Shown here in pieces: positions 11,205 through 22,500 of a stretch of DNA of 64,000 nt. The stretch is from the NCBI GenBank assembly GCA_010909165.1, contig MU008209.1, forward strand, positions 186,001-250,000, read 5' to 3'. The notes under the pieces are model-generated. The model ran no database searches, was not told the DNA's origin, and worked only from the letters and a program-made list of their open reading frames with translations. Numbering within the stretch: position 1 is the first letter of the stretch; the number at the start of each line of letters is the position of its first letter. Source of the stretch: Anthoceros angustus (taxonomy: Eukaryota > Streptophyta > Anthocerotopsida > Anthocerotales > Anthocerotaceae). A program made the position numbers and the translations under genes.

Positions 11205-11385
11205 TTTTGGAAGAAAAAAAATTCTACACGCAAAAAGAAAAGATTTTCTCATGGTTCTCTTTGTAAGTAGGACAATAGAACTTTGAGCTACACAACCAGA
11301 AAAGTTTAGAAAGAAAAAAACTTGAGCACTCAAAAAGAAAAGGTTGTCTGATGGCTATCTTTGTAAGTAGGGCAATAGAGTAAGC
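11205..11385. repeat. Diverged tandem duplication of about 90 bp
   Basis: Segments at about 11,209-11,283 and 11,298-11,376 share the order AAAGTTT-GAAAGAAAAAAA-CAAAAAGAAAAG-TTTGTAAGTAG-GCAATAGA with scattered changes. A third TTGTAAGTAGGGCAATAG occurs at about 11,408. Confidence 0.6.
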
Positions 11386-11593
11386 TTAGATTGTCAAACC
11401 TGATGTAGTTGTAAGTAGGGCAATAGTATATGATTTGTACATGAAAAATTCTTTCTTAGTTTAATCTTATAGTTGAATTGGACTTTCACTGAAGACTGAA
11501 TATGTTATTGAAAGGATCTATGTTCAGCAAAAAATAATCAGCTGAAAGAAGGAGCAAAATAGTGGTTATGTAATTTGTTGCTAAGGAATCTAA

Positions 11594-11660
11594 GAAGAAG
11601 AAGAAAAATTTTATTTAAGTTCACTAAGGACGGATTTTCCTCATGGGACTGAAATATGGC
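11594..11660 (-). repeat. Dispersed repeat family 1, copy C (inverted)
   Basis: Begins with an AAG-rich run and contains ACTAAGGACGGATTTTCC, the reverse complement of the family-1 core. Truncated relative to copy B. Confidence 0.7.
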
Positions 11661-12037
11661 AACTACATACATTGCAGTAAAATGGTCTGGATTTGTTGTT
11701 TGTCACGCGTAAGGTTCTTTCGCGACCTTCCAGCATAATAGGATGACTCAATTAATTTTATTCTATTAATTAACATATGATATATATAAAATATGTTTAT
11801 ATTAATAAAACTTGAACTGGGTAGTGGATGTGATTCACAGTGAGTGACAAGCCCTTAATGTAGCTTTCACCAGAAAAAGCTCAAAATGTTCGGACAAAAG
11901 ACAATCTGATTGCGTGCACCGGGAAATGGTCACCGGAGAGTCCGGTCATCCGGTAATCGTGTGGTGCGAGCACCACCTTCCCGCCACATTCAAAACATGC
12001 GGATTGTGGGATGGAGGAGGCGATACACACCTAGCGG

Positions 12038-15000
12038 ATGGCAACCTCCTTGCAACAGCCTGTGGCGCCGTACGGTGACCAGGTTGGTGTGTCTGTCCAG
12101 TTAAGCCAACCCCAGAAGCTCGCTGTAACTTCACCCATCAACCATCCCCTGGTCATTCTTGCTGCAGCTGTAAGTGGAACATTCTGGAACAAGGAGGCTC
12201 AATTCAACCACATTCTCGTACCCATCTTCAGAAATCTTTGGGGCTGACTGATAAGGATTGGACAAATTGTGTTGGTTCGCAGGGATCTGGGAAAACGCTG
12301 GTTCTTTGTCATCGGATTTTGCATCTGATCTCCGAGGTAGTCTAAACTTGCTTGACTTTGTAATAGGTCTTTTGAACTGGATGTGAGCTGAAATGACTAA
12401 TTCATGCTGGTGTCAGGGTGTGGATCCCGCGGACATTCTAGCTTTGACGGTATGTTGATAGGTACGACGAGCCTGTGTGTGGTGGATGGTTTTTATGTGG
12501 AGGTGATGAGATCATGGACTGTCCTGCTTGCTGCTTGCAGTTTACTCGAAAAGCAGGAAACGACCTTCGCTGTAGAGTACACACAGTTGCAAGTACCCTG
12601 AAGGAAGGGAGGGGTAATGGATTTGGCAGTCTGGCTGCCATCAGGGTCGGAACATTTCACTCATTTTGCCTCTCCATACTCCGGGCTTTCCCTGTTCAAG
12701 CTGGATTGTGTCCTGACTTCGTTATCTTCACACCTAAGATGCAGGTTAGTCCTCTGCTATTTTGCTCAACACTCTTGGTTTGCGAGCTACCAGACTAACT
12801 ACCCTGTATTGCTATTCTGCACTGCAGATGGAAGTATTACAAGACCTGGTTCAGAACTGGTTTCTTGGCAAGCAGGGTCAGGGAAGAGCTGAGGTACTGA
12901 CTAGGTGGTGCCAAGTTGTGACAAATCAATGTTAGATTCCCATTTCGACTTGAAGGTTGTCTCTGGCATGGTTTGATGGTCACCTTCTTTGCTGTTAAAC
13001 AGGGCGTATCGACGTGTACACCAGAGCAGAAAGCCATATTCAGATTAGAGGCGAGAAAGATATTTCAACGAATTTTGAAACTCGAGAGACAGAAAAACTG
13101 CAAGGCCCTTATTGACGAAGCTCCGTTAACAGACGACGACAATATCTTCAGCTGGGTATATCACCAGTACTGCCGGGTCTTGCAAGACGCCAACGGTGTT
13201 GATTTCAACGCTTTCATCAGGTCTGGTGAGCTGAAGTCACTTCACGTTGCAATGTTCTGCGCAGTTGTATTCTACAAGTAGTTTAACATTTCCTGGTCTC
13301 CAGGCATGCTATCAAAGTATTTAAAAACCATCCAGAAGCACTGCAGCAACCAGAAGTACGTGCTCGTTATGTTTTGGGTATGATCAGCTTCTTCATCCTT
13401 TGCCAAAGTCTTCCCAAGGATGGGGGTTATGCTTTCAGTCAGCACTGATGTCTCCTTATACTTTGTAACGCAGTTGATGAGTTTCAGGACACTGACTCCG
13501 ATCAGTTTGAGTTATTAAAGCTGCTGTGCAGCAGTCACAAATGCCTTACTATTGTGGGAGATGATGACCAGCAAATCTACTCCTGGAGGGGGGCTGCCGG
13601 GTATTTGAACTTCCTAGCTTGTGAAGAAGTCTTTTCCAACGTGACCACTGTGAAGCTGGAACAGAATTTCAGAAGCACTGGTGCAATCGTTGCAGCTGCA
13701 CGACGCCTGATAGTCAGGAACAGGAACAGGATGCCCAAGTCCATTAGGACTTTGTCACCACCAGGCCCTCTTCTCACAATCTGTGAATGCCGTAATGAGC
13801 ATTGTGAGGCTGCTGCTGTGGCTGACCAAATACATGCATTGTACAAGCAAGGCATTATGTACCATGACATGGCTGTACTTTATCGAGTGCATCGAGTGGG
13901 TGTGGAGGTGCTTCATCAGTTGCGAGCTAGGCACATTCCTTGTGAGTTCAAAGGCTGTTCTCTCACGCAGGTTGACGGGAAAGTATTTCTTGGCAGTGCT
14001 GCAGCTGGTGCTAGAACAAGTGACGGTAAAAGGCGGGTCGTCGATGATGTTGTGGCAGTATTGCGGCTTGTTGTCAATGAGTTTGATGACCTCGCATGCC
14101 ATCGGCTATATGACCTGTTCTGTCAGAACCCCAGTCCTGCAGTTTCTGCCTGCATCTCCCACCTCATGGCGACTCACAGAATGCCTGCAATGCAGGCGGT
14201 GAGATGCACCCGCTCTCACCTTCTTGGCCTTCTGGTATGTAAGGAGCTTTCCGGTTTTGCTTCAGCTGAGGCTAGCAAAAGAAATTCGGATTCGCAAGAC
14301 AAGTCGCTGGGTGGCTTGCACACGCTGCTGAAGGTTGTAGCAGCTACGAAGGACGATCTGAAGTCTATGGGATTAAGGGACCTGGTGATGAATGTTGTGC
14401 AACAAGTTGGTCCATGCAGAGATGCAGGTCACAGTACTAAGTTGAGGACCGAGGAGAGCCTGAGGTCTGGCAATCAACCAAAGCGATTGAAAGGCGGCTC
14501 TGTCAGAGAACCAGGAGAAATTCCAGGCCAAGTTGCCGGCAACTTTGAGTTCGCAGGGATCAAAGCGCTTCTAACAGAAGCTGCTTCATTTGAGAAAGAA
14601 TATCAGGCCTCCATCTCAACCCTTCAAAGGAATGGTAGGAGTCTGTTCTGGAGGAAGTTCGTTGATCTGAATTAGCTGCCTCGTGCAAGTGTTTCCCAGG
14701 GTGATACTTCGGTTGTGTGTGCAAGAATTTAACAGAAATCTTCTGCATGAATGTAGGTAACAATCGATATGGCAGCAAGCAGAAAGGCCAAAGGAAAGCG
14801 AGCAAGGTGGTGACTCTCGCATCTCTTGAGGCCTCCTCTGCCAGCGCATCACATCAGGTTTGGGAAACTGCCGTCCTCAAGATGAAGGCTTTCTTGGACA
14901 ATGTTGCCCTGAGGAGCTTTGAGCACGAAGTTGGTGAGGTCAGTGATCCAAGCAGTAACCAAAGCCACAGGGAGGCCACAGGATCTTCTGGAGCTACCCC

Positions 15001-15963
15001 AGCCCGAGATAATGTAGTGACGTTATCCACTATTCATCAGGTATGTTTCTAGATGGATCAGGGATACACCATGACTGCAGCTACGGTCTGGTTTAGGAAT
15101 TAGCCTCAAGGGCATCATCGGTTACTTGTTTTTCTCCAGGCCAAGGGCCTGGAGTGGACCTCAGTCATCCTCGTCCGAGCAAACGAGGGAGTCCTACCAA
15201 TTGTCGACTCCACATGTTTTGCTCAACTTGGGGAGAGTCCACAATGCCTCCAAGAAGCTGAACAGAAGGACCCAGGTGCTCCAGCTCCTGGAGGGGACTG
15301 TGAAGACAGGTCCTGCCTATCTCAAATCGAAGAGGAACTTGAAGAAGAGGTAAGTTCCTCGAGATACAAGAGTTGAGGATACGCTGTTGATTGCCGAGTT
15401 GCTAACAACACAAGGGTGCTTACTTCTGCAGAGGAGATTATTCTACGTAGCTTTGACAAGAGCAAGACGGTTCGTTATGGTGTGAAAGCTGCCACCTTGC
15501 TCCTTTTCTCTTTCCCTTTCCCTTGTCTCAACTGCCTGCTACGGTGCATACCCATCAAGCCTCTCCGTGGGTGTGTCTCAGGTAACGCATGTACTGATGG
15601 ACGGGGGACAGCAGCAGATAGCATCGCGCTTTCTCTCAGACATACCACCAGGTGAGCAGGATGCCCACCTGACAAGCCATGGTGGAGAATACGTAACACT
15701 CACGTAGCTGGCTTCCTCGCCTGCCAGGTCTCACGCAAAGGATATCCCGGTTCGACAGCAACGCCACAATAGAGGTGCCAAAAGAAGCACCACCTCAGGT
15801 GACACCCGAACCCGAGACTCCAGTGGACGAAACGTGCATATTTCAGTCTCCCTGCCGTCCTCGGAAATCACGTACCACTACAGCTGGAGCTGCTCGGCAC
15901 CATACAAGAAGAAACCGGAAGCAAGGTACTCGTACAAGTGTGAAGAGGTTGGTGAAGGACTGA
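12038..15963 (+). CDS. SRS2/UvrD-like superfamily 1 DNA helicase
   Basis: 3'-5' DNA helicase of the UvrD/Rep/Srs2 group, likely nuclear, acting on recombination and replication intermediates. Thirteen exons join in frame: 12038-12169, 12283-12336, 12417-12449, 12541-12744, 12828-12893, 13003-13220, 13304-13377, 13474-14634, 14757-15040, 15140-15349, 15432-15479, 15582-15651 and 15728-15963. Helicase motifs are in the right order: Q-motif-like LSQPQKLAV, Walker A AAAGSGKT split by intron 1, FTRKA, VGTFHSFCL, Walker B VDEFQDTDSDQF, motif III GDDDQQIYSWRGA, motif IV EQNFRSTGAI, motif V VVTLSTIHQAKGLEW and motif VI RRLFYVALTRARR. The total is about 840 residues with a basic C-terminal tail. A Ser/Lys-rich insert sits between IV and V. 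The best match I recall is the plant SRS2-like helicase of Arabidopsis (At4g25120). No frame damage is seen. Confidence 0.94.
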
Positions 15964-16364
15964 AAGTTTCTGGAAGGAATTTCAGGCTGCTTATAATCAC
16001 CTGGCCCATCTTCCATAGCCTGCGAAATGGGCGTAGTACAGGGACAGCATGTGAAGAGGGGACTTCCATGTGGACAGTGTGAACATTCCTGGACTGTCTC
16101 TGTACTAGACCCGGTTCCGGGCACCTACCAGGTATCCACTTACTTTCCAGTTCCACCTAACTGATAATGAGATCCCAGATTACCAACAAAGAAGCCGGCA
16201 GATCAAGGACTCTGATGAAGTTCGGAGACTATACCTCCTGTGCACGGCAACAGGTGCTCTGTATGTACAACACTACAGTCACGGACGGGGTAGCTACTAC
16301 CTACTTGGTACCGGTGTTGGTGTTCCGCCACTCCAACCCCAACCCATGATAGTGGGTGATGTGA
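15964..16364. other. Short convergent intergenic region
   Basis: 400 bp between the stop of the helicase gene (+) and the stop of the FatB gene (-). Holds both 3' UTRs; no gene seen. Confidence 0.6.
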
Positions 16365-18154
16365 TCAATGTGCAGGAGACTGGAATTGGGGTTGTTTTCT
16401 TCTCCAAATGGTCCTGCCCCTAAGAATTTCGGAGCTGTCCGCCTCAGTCCTGATGAGATGGGTGTAAGTCTGGTTCGAGGGAGTGCAGGAATCCTCGCAC
16501 GCTTGGGGCCTATCGCATGTACAGTCCCTGTTGCAAGAACCCAGCTCGTCATGCTGTACTGGGCTGAAGGTGCAGGCCTCGGCATCCTCATCCTCATCCT
16601 CATCCTCATCCGAAGCTTCTCGGCTGCTCAGAGCTTGCACGGTGTCTCGCTGCCCACACTCCTTTCTGTACTCCAGAATGATGGTCGCCAGCTCATGAGA
16701 CTCCATCAATGGAGCCGGAAGAGTCTGCACGTATGCGCGTTTGTAAGTAATGACAACCTCCCTTTCCCAACAACAAAATCAACCGCTTCCACGGACGCTT
16801 GTGTGAGATGCAGTACCTCCATCATCCAGCCGATGTACTTCACGTTGTTGACGTGCTGATTCATGTCCAAGTCGCTTCGCTTCGGCTGAAATCGCAGCAC
16901 AAGCGCAACGGAAACAGTGATGAGCAACACGGACAGACACAACAGGATGCGGCCGGCTACCGGCTACCGGAAAGAAATCTGTCCGTACCATGAGGTTTGA
17001 CCGGATGCAGCCCGCGGACGCGTCGTCCAGCTTGGAGATCTTCCTCCCCGCGGCTTCCTGCTCCGCCATCGCCGTCCGGTCGATGAACCATGGAGAAATC
17101 TCGTCGCGCACATCCTGCGGCATCTTGGACAGCCTTCGCGTCACCTTGTTCATCATCACCCACGTGCTGCGCAGGCCGATTTTCCGTCAGTCGTTCAGTC
17201 TGAACCCGGCGATCACAGCAACGTTCAGTACCATGTACGCAAGGAGATGGATGAATTCCGGCATCCACCTGGTGGCCCGGGCGAGAATTTGGCCCGATTT
17301 GTAGTCCCTGACGAGCCAGTCTCTCCGCATCCCGTTCTTCCCCGACGCTCCGACCCAGGAGTCGATCTCTATCACGTCTCCCCTGGTCGGACATGGCACA
17401 AGCACAGGATGTGAATCGACTCCATTCGTGGGCAGATGGTGAGCAGAATTGGATGGAACAGGAGAGGATAATTACCAGGCAGGGTATCTGTCCACCTGCA
17501 CATGCATGCGCGTCACGACCCAAATCAGCTGCCCCCGCACCATGGCGTGGGTGGCTCCGAATCCGTCCCCGGCCAGCCCCGACACCCAGACGTGATTCAG
17601 CGCCACATCCTGCAAACGTTCCCAGCGCCGTGGAATTCATGAGCCCTGAGACGGCTCAAGGAAGCGTCAGGCACGGGGTCTGAAAGACGTCCTGGCTTGC
17701 GCACCTGGAAGAGGTTGTTGAGGGCGTCGATGGAGACCGTCTTGTCGGCCCCGACCTCGTAGGAGCGCACGACGAAGGTCTGGCGGTAGACGGCATTGGC
17801 CTCCACAAGCCGGCCGTGCCGGAGGTGGTTGAGGACATCCACATCCACGTCGCTGATCCCGGACTTGGGCAGCTCAACCTGGATCTCCTTCCGCTCCAGG
17901 GGTGCCAATTCCGGTCCAGGGCTGGGATGGAGCTGCATCGGCATCGGCAGCGGCAGCGGCAAGGGCAAGGGAAGCGGGAGCGGGAGCGGGATGCTCTGCT
18001 CCTCCACCCGCACCGCGGCCGCGCCGTTCACGTTCCCGCCGCCGGCGCATTTCACCGTCATGGCCTTCCCCCAGCTCGCTCCCTGCACCCTGCGCTGCGG
18101 CGCCTCCTGCAATCGGAGCGCACACCCCGGGAGCCTTGCGAGGGCCGCGGCCAT
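16365..18154 (-). CDS. FatB: Plastid acyl-ACP thioesterase, FatB-like
   Basis: Hydrolyses acyl-ACP in the plastid stroma, ending fatty-acid synthesis and releasing free fatty acids. Six exons, minus strand: 18154-17705, 17609-17476, 17382-17269, 17166-16989, 16885-16817 and 16724-16365; all phases agree. The start MAAALARLPGCALRL opens a basic transit peptide, followed by a Pro-Leu repeat. Domain motifs are VEANAVYRQTFVVRSYEVGA, DVALNHVWVSGLAGDGFG, VGASGKNGMRRDWLVRDY, TWVMMNKVTRRLSKMP and the catalytic segment SDLDMNQHVNNVKYIGW (Asn and His), then MESHELATIILEYRKECGQR with the conserved Glu/Cys region, and LRGRTIW near the end. An acidic DEDEDEDED tract from a (GATGAG)n run is inserted in the last exon. 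WVMMNK favours FatB over FatA; chain-length preference is not deducible. Confidence 0.95.
16580..16612. repeat. CATCCT hexamer microsatellite inside FatB
   Basis: About five units of CCTCAT on the plus strand within the last FatB exon, coding Asp-Glu repeats. Multiples of six keep the frame, so length change would only alter the acidic tract. Confidence 0.85.
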
Positions 18155-18255
18155 GGCTGCTGCCCGAATGATCTCGGCGATGTCCGAGAACAGCGAGTGA
18201 AAGCGGAAGTTGGGGTATGTGGCACGGTAGGTAGGTAGTCCGGTTCGAGACGTGA

Positions 18256-18298
18256 GCTTGAGCTCCAGCTCCAGCTCCAGCTCCAGCTCCAGCTCGAG
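18256..18298. repeat. AGCTCC hexamer microsatellite
   Basis: Six to seven units of AGCTCC about 100-145 bp upstream of the FatB start, in the presumed 5' leader or promoter. Read on the minus strand it would code Leu-Glu repeats in frame, but the transit-peptide start lies downstream. Confidence 0.85.
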
Positions 18299-18998
18299 GC
18301 TGTTGCGATTGCTGGTCTGCCTGCCTGCTCCCAAGCGCTTTAATCCTTAAGCGGACCCACGGACCCGGCGACAAAGCAGCCTGTCGTCGCGGATTCATCG
18401 AGGCCGCTGACCAGTGCAGTGTCCCGGCCTCCGCTGCGTCCCTGGCTCAAGGACCCCGCACACCGCACCCCCGTAGTTTGGTACGCCTGACTGTCTTGTT
18501 TGTTGGCCTCCAAACAAGGGGTTGGTGCTAACTGCGAGCGAGCCGGGAGGCCTCTTCCCACTTCCCGATTCGCTGCACTTCCACCTCTTGTCGCCCAGCG
18601 CTAGGAAAGGCCCGTCATTCCCTTGTTTCTTGCTGTCCCCCGCCTCCGGGTTCTTACGCAAAACCCCGAGGCCACGACAAACGCTAGGGTTCGAAATTGT
18701 GGCCACCGCGCTCCGGCTTCCATGTCCTTGCGATAGCTCGCCTTGTACTTTTCGGCCAATTCCGTGTGCGCGATGCGAGAAACTAGGTCTGCTTTGTCGC
18801 CGCGCGCTTTCCAGTGGGGTACGCTGCAAACAGTGAATCCTGAATCTTGAGCATCAAGTGTCAGTGCGATGGTGGAGGAAAGGCGACAGTCATTTGCAAT
18901 TGCCGAATCTGTTGTAAACAGGCTTCAATTTACTTCCTGCCTCAGGCTCAATTCCTCGCAACAGCCATAGCTACAGCTGCAGCTACAGCAGTCCGGAG

Positions 18999-19117
18999 TA
19001 AACTCTTCTTCTTCTTCTTCTTCAAGATTCTTCTTCTTCATCAAGATTCTTCTTCTTCGTCAAGATTCTTCTTGTTCTCGTCAAGATTCTTCTTCTTCTC
19101 TTCTTCTCCTTCTTGAG
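18999..19117. repeat. TTC-rich minisatellite
   Basis: Four to five imperfect units of about 25 bp, each TCAAGATTCTTCTTCTTC with small changes, next to a pure TTC run. It lies about 130 bp past the stop of the small protein gene at 19,247. Confidence 0.85.
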
Positions 19118-19246
19118 AGTATGTGCTTCTTCAGTTCTTCTTCTATCAATTCGCTAGAAGCTATGTAGTAGCTACTGCATCAACTACAGGCTTGGATCAC
19201 TGAAGTCACTGCGAAGCTCAAGACAAGCGCCATCTCTGGCTGAGGC

Positions 19247-19501
19247 TCACAGGCGTGGCAACAATCCGCGGTTGGAGCTGTACTTGATGACGTCCGCGAG
19301 AGTCGCGCTGGGAGGCCTTGATTTCTTCATCCTGTCCGACTGCTTGCGATTGGCGCTCGATTTGGCGGTGTTGCCGGCGTTCGATTTGGCCTGCTGCTTG
19401 GAATTGGATGAAGGTTGAGCTTCGGGATCCGATGGCTGCTGCTGCTCCTGCTCGGCTGCAGCGCGGGGAGCCACGCGGGGGCGTCGCAGGCACGCTGCCA
19501 T
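19247..19501 (-). CDS. Small protein, conserved DV(I/F)KYSS C-terminus (paralogue 1)
   Basis: 84 residues, ATG at 19501, stop at 19247. The N-terminus is basic and the middle is Gln/Ser/Lys-rich low complexity (SNSKQQAKSN). The C-terminus is TLADVIKYSSNRGLLPRL then stop. I do not recognise the family. Support for it being real is the second gene at 30,172-30,420, whose C-terminus TLSDVFKYSSSRGMLPRM matches 13 of 18 positions although the rest is unrelated low-complexity sequence. That is the pattern of selection on a short C-terminal motif. No signal peptide or TM segment. Function unknown; a C-terminal docking motif is inference. Confidence 0.6.
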   Translation of the reverse strand: MAACLRRPRVAPRAAAEQEQQQPSDPEAQPSSNSKQQAKSNAGNTAKSSANRKQSDRMKKSRPPSATLADVIKYSSNRGLLPRL

Positions 19502-22500
19502 TGCGGATATTGTGTAGGCGGAGCTGCTGCGCTGAGTGGGAGCTGAAGTGGGAGTGACTGCGAGGCTAGGCTAGCACTCACCTTGGAAGCGTGATTGCGA
19601 GCTTGAGTCACGATGCTTGCGAGGTTGCAACCTGTTGAAGTACAGGCAGTGTTTAAACAGACTTGTCTTAGAAAGAAGTAGGAGTCGACATATCTGGATG
19701 CCTCCGCAGCTTGAGCTTGACACTGTTTAGAGCGCGGCGGCGAGAAGCTTGTGACGCCGGAAGGCTTTGCGTTACAACTACAAGTCATGCTTAATTCCTA
19801 GGAGTCGACTTTGCCTGAGAGAACTCAAGTCTGGAGTATATGTGAAATGGTGTCGTAGTGGAGTCACAGAACAGGAGGCTTGATCCGGAGCGTATGTTAG
19901 GACATTCTGCAGATGACACTGAGCATGCAGTGCTGATCCCAGGCAGAAGACTGGAACCATCAAAGACCCTGCATGGCTGGTAAATAAGGCTAGAGCACTT
20001 TGAAACTCATCTTCAAGCCGACAAGAGCTGTGGTCTACGGCAGCCTGACCCGCCGGCGCTCCAACCACATTTTCAGATGCTCCATCGGAGGCCACCACTG
20101 TCATATGTCACGAGTTCTTTGAAGAGAAAGCTATGGGTATCTACCGCAGAGTGCAGTGCATGCTTCAATTGCCAGGCGCGAACTCCAAGTCTTAACTCAC
20201 GTTTCGACGTTTCACCAACTTCTACCAGGCCATAAGCACTGCGCTTGCTTCCATCTTCCATCGGCTAAGAAAGGGACCCCTGGAAGCCCAGTCTTGGTTC
20301 GCTTAGTTTGCTTCGCAACCTTTTTGCTTTGGCCTTCCCAGTAGGAGAGTGGTATCTGCAGCTAGGACTTCAGATGCATCTCATGATCCTGTCAGCCAAT
20401 GCCATGACGGGTTCTTGACCAGTGTGACCTTCCTCAGCCTCGACCTGGTTTAACTCTTTAGTCAAAGTAACACTGCTGTGGAGTGGACCAGCAGCAGCCA
20501 AAAGGATCAACAGCGAGCTTCTCGATGATACTAATCTGTGTGGATTCCGAAGTGCAGAACATCTAAAATACAGCGGAAGGCAGCCTGTAGGAGCAGAAGC
20601 CGTTGCTCCGGCGGAGAAGCAGTTCCTCAAAAGTGTAATGAAAGCTTTAGAGCCGTGTAATGGTGTAATGAGGTTAGCCATAGCTGCCGTGCTTCCAGTG
20701 ACGGAGACACGTCGGAATGGAGCCCGACAGAGACAGTGCGAATGATGCACGGGTCGTGACTCGTGACTCGATTGCCGTGCATGCTGAGGACGGATTGTAT
20801 TCAGAGGTTTCGTCATCAGCCTGCTCCCGACCGGTTGGCCAGCGTGTCCGGCTCGCGCCACATTTTCCGTCATTTCGGCTCGCTCTGCCATCCTCTGCAT
20901 GCATCTGCTGCTTCTGCTTCTGCTGCGTCTGCGGCGAGCCGTTGAATGGGCGCATCACGAACCGCGGCACCTCCACTGCCTGCGCAGCTTGCAATACAAG
21001 CGCAAAAACTGCTAGCAGGACTGCCGGATGGCCCCTACTTCGCCGAGCATCCGAGCATCCTCCGTGTAGGAGCCACACAAGGAGGCACGGATCAAGTTAC
21101 GTTTATATGGCTTCAAATGTAGTAGTGCCTAGGGGTAGCGCCCGGAACGCCCGGGGACGATGCGGGAGCAGATGGAACCACTCGACGCTGCTCCTGCTGC
21201 ACATGCTCATTGCTCAAGCAGACCATCGAATTCGTTCTGCGTGTCAGCGACTTCTTCTTGAAATTGATAGAAGAGGCAGAATCAATTCTCTGATCTTCTT
21301 TAGCTTGTTGGAGGGTTCCGTCGGCTGACACAATCGACTCCGAGAGTTCCAGGAGCAGAAGCAGGAGTTGAAGTACTGGATGATGTTCAGCCTGAGCAGC
21401 TTTTCATTGCTGAAGTGGACTCTGTGCTTGTACCTCTAATGCACCAGTTCTAGGTGAACCCCAGGTGTTGCTAAAGTGGTTCCGAAAGCAGGACATGACA
21501 TTGTGATGTTTTCATGGGTCAGGAACGAAAATTCAAGCATTGGAATTGCAGCAGCCTTTCACCCTGTCAAACAATGCAGCCGGAGGTATTCATCCATAGT
21601 CTGAAGCTGTGCCATCGGATGAAGATTCTGCGGACCTTTTTGGGAGCCTCCAAGACGGTATGCTCCTTTCAAAGTACAAGTACAGGTATCTTGGCTTATG
21701 TGAAGCTCCCGTTCTTCAATACCTGGAACGACATCGCATACTCCTTCCGAACTACGAGTTCAGGTATCATTCATTGCTTATTAGTAGTTTCCGTTCTTCA
21801 GTAACTGGAAGGAAGACGGGGTTTTCGTATTTCGCTTCTGAGATTGACAGAAATTGTGCACTAATTATGTTCGGAAAGAGGTCCCAATAGAAGAAGTTCT
21901 CGTGCACGCGCTTTTGAAGTCCTGTTCCTTTCGAAGACCTTTGGTGGGTTTGCAGAGGGTTTTGTTTGCTGAAGGGCAACCAGCTTATTATCAAGACCTC
22001 GTCATGGATGCCTGTCATTCTCAACTTGCGTGGAGTTGCAGGAAAGGCCAAATGCATCCCCTCACTGCCGTGCAATGAATCAGGCGCCGCTTGCAAACCT
22101 CTGGAGGTAATTGTGAGTTATTTTTCTTGCTGAGAAGTTTGCAGCTAGTTCTGAATGGAGCTAACGATTTACCCCTGCATAATCCCTGCAAACCGAGGAC
22201 AAGATGCTTCTTGTTAATGCCATTGCTTTATACTGATTTTTCTTGTTCTGTCAGTGTTTCACGCTTCGCTTGTTTCCTCGTCAAGCGTGGAGCGTGGTTT
22301 GGACAGGGTTCGCTCGGATTGGGGTTTGATTTGTCAGCATTTTCTGAAGTGCAGCAAATCTAGTACCGTGTGCGGCAGAAAGGAGGCGGCAAGTTCGCTG
22401 TGCGAAACCGGGGGAGGGGAACCCACGCAGCGACAAAGCCTCCAGACCTGGCGGAGGTCTCGGGAACATTGACGAGTGTCTGCGACCTATGCAAGGTCTG

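Larger units (their letters stand above)
10105..12037. other. AT-rich repeat block upstream of the helicase gene
   Basis: No gene is supported. Filled with members of a dispersed repeat (listed separately) and internal duplications. The last part (about 11,900-12,037) is more GC-balanced and is probably the promoter and leader of the helicase gene. Confidence 0.6.
18155..19246. other. FatB upstream region, no supported gene
   Basis: Overlapping frames of 70-174 codons on both strands come from GC-rich sequence and show no domain. Includes the AGCTCC microsatellite and a TTC minisatellite, listed separately. Confidence 0.5.

Noticed and set aside
17597-18334. Longer FatB N-terminus starting at 18334 with a Leu-Glu repeat
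   Set aside because: The upstream extension is coded by an AGCTCC microsatellite; the ATG at 18154 gives a typical transit peptide.
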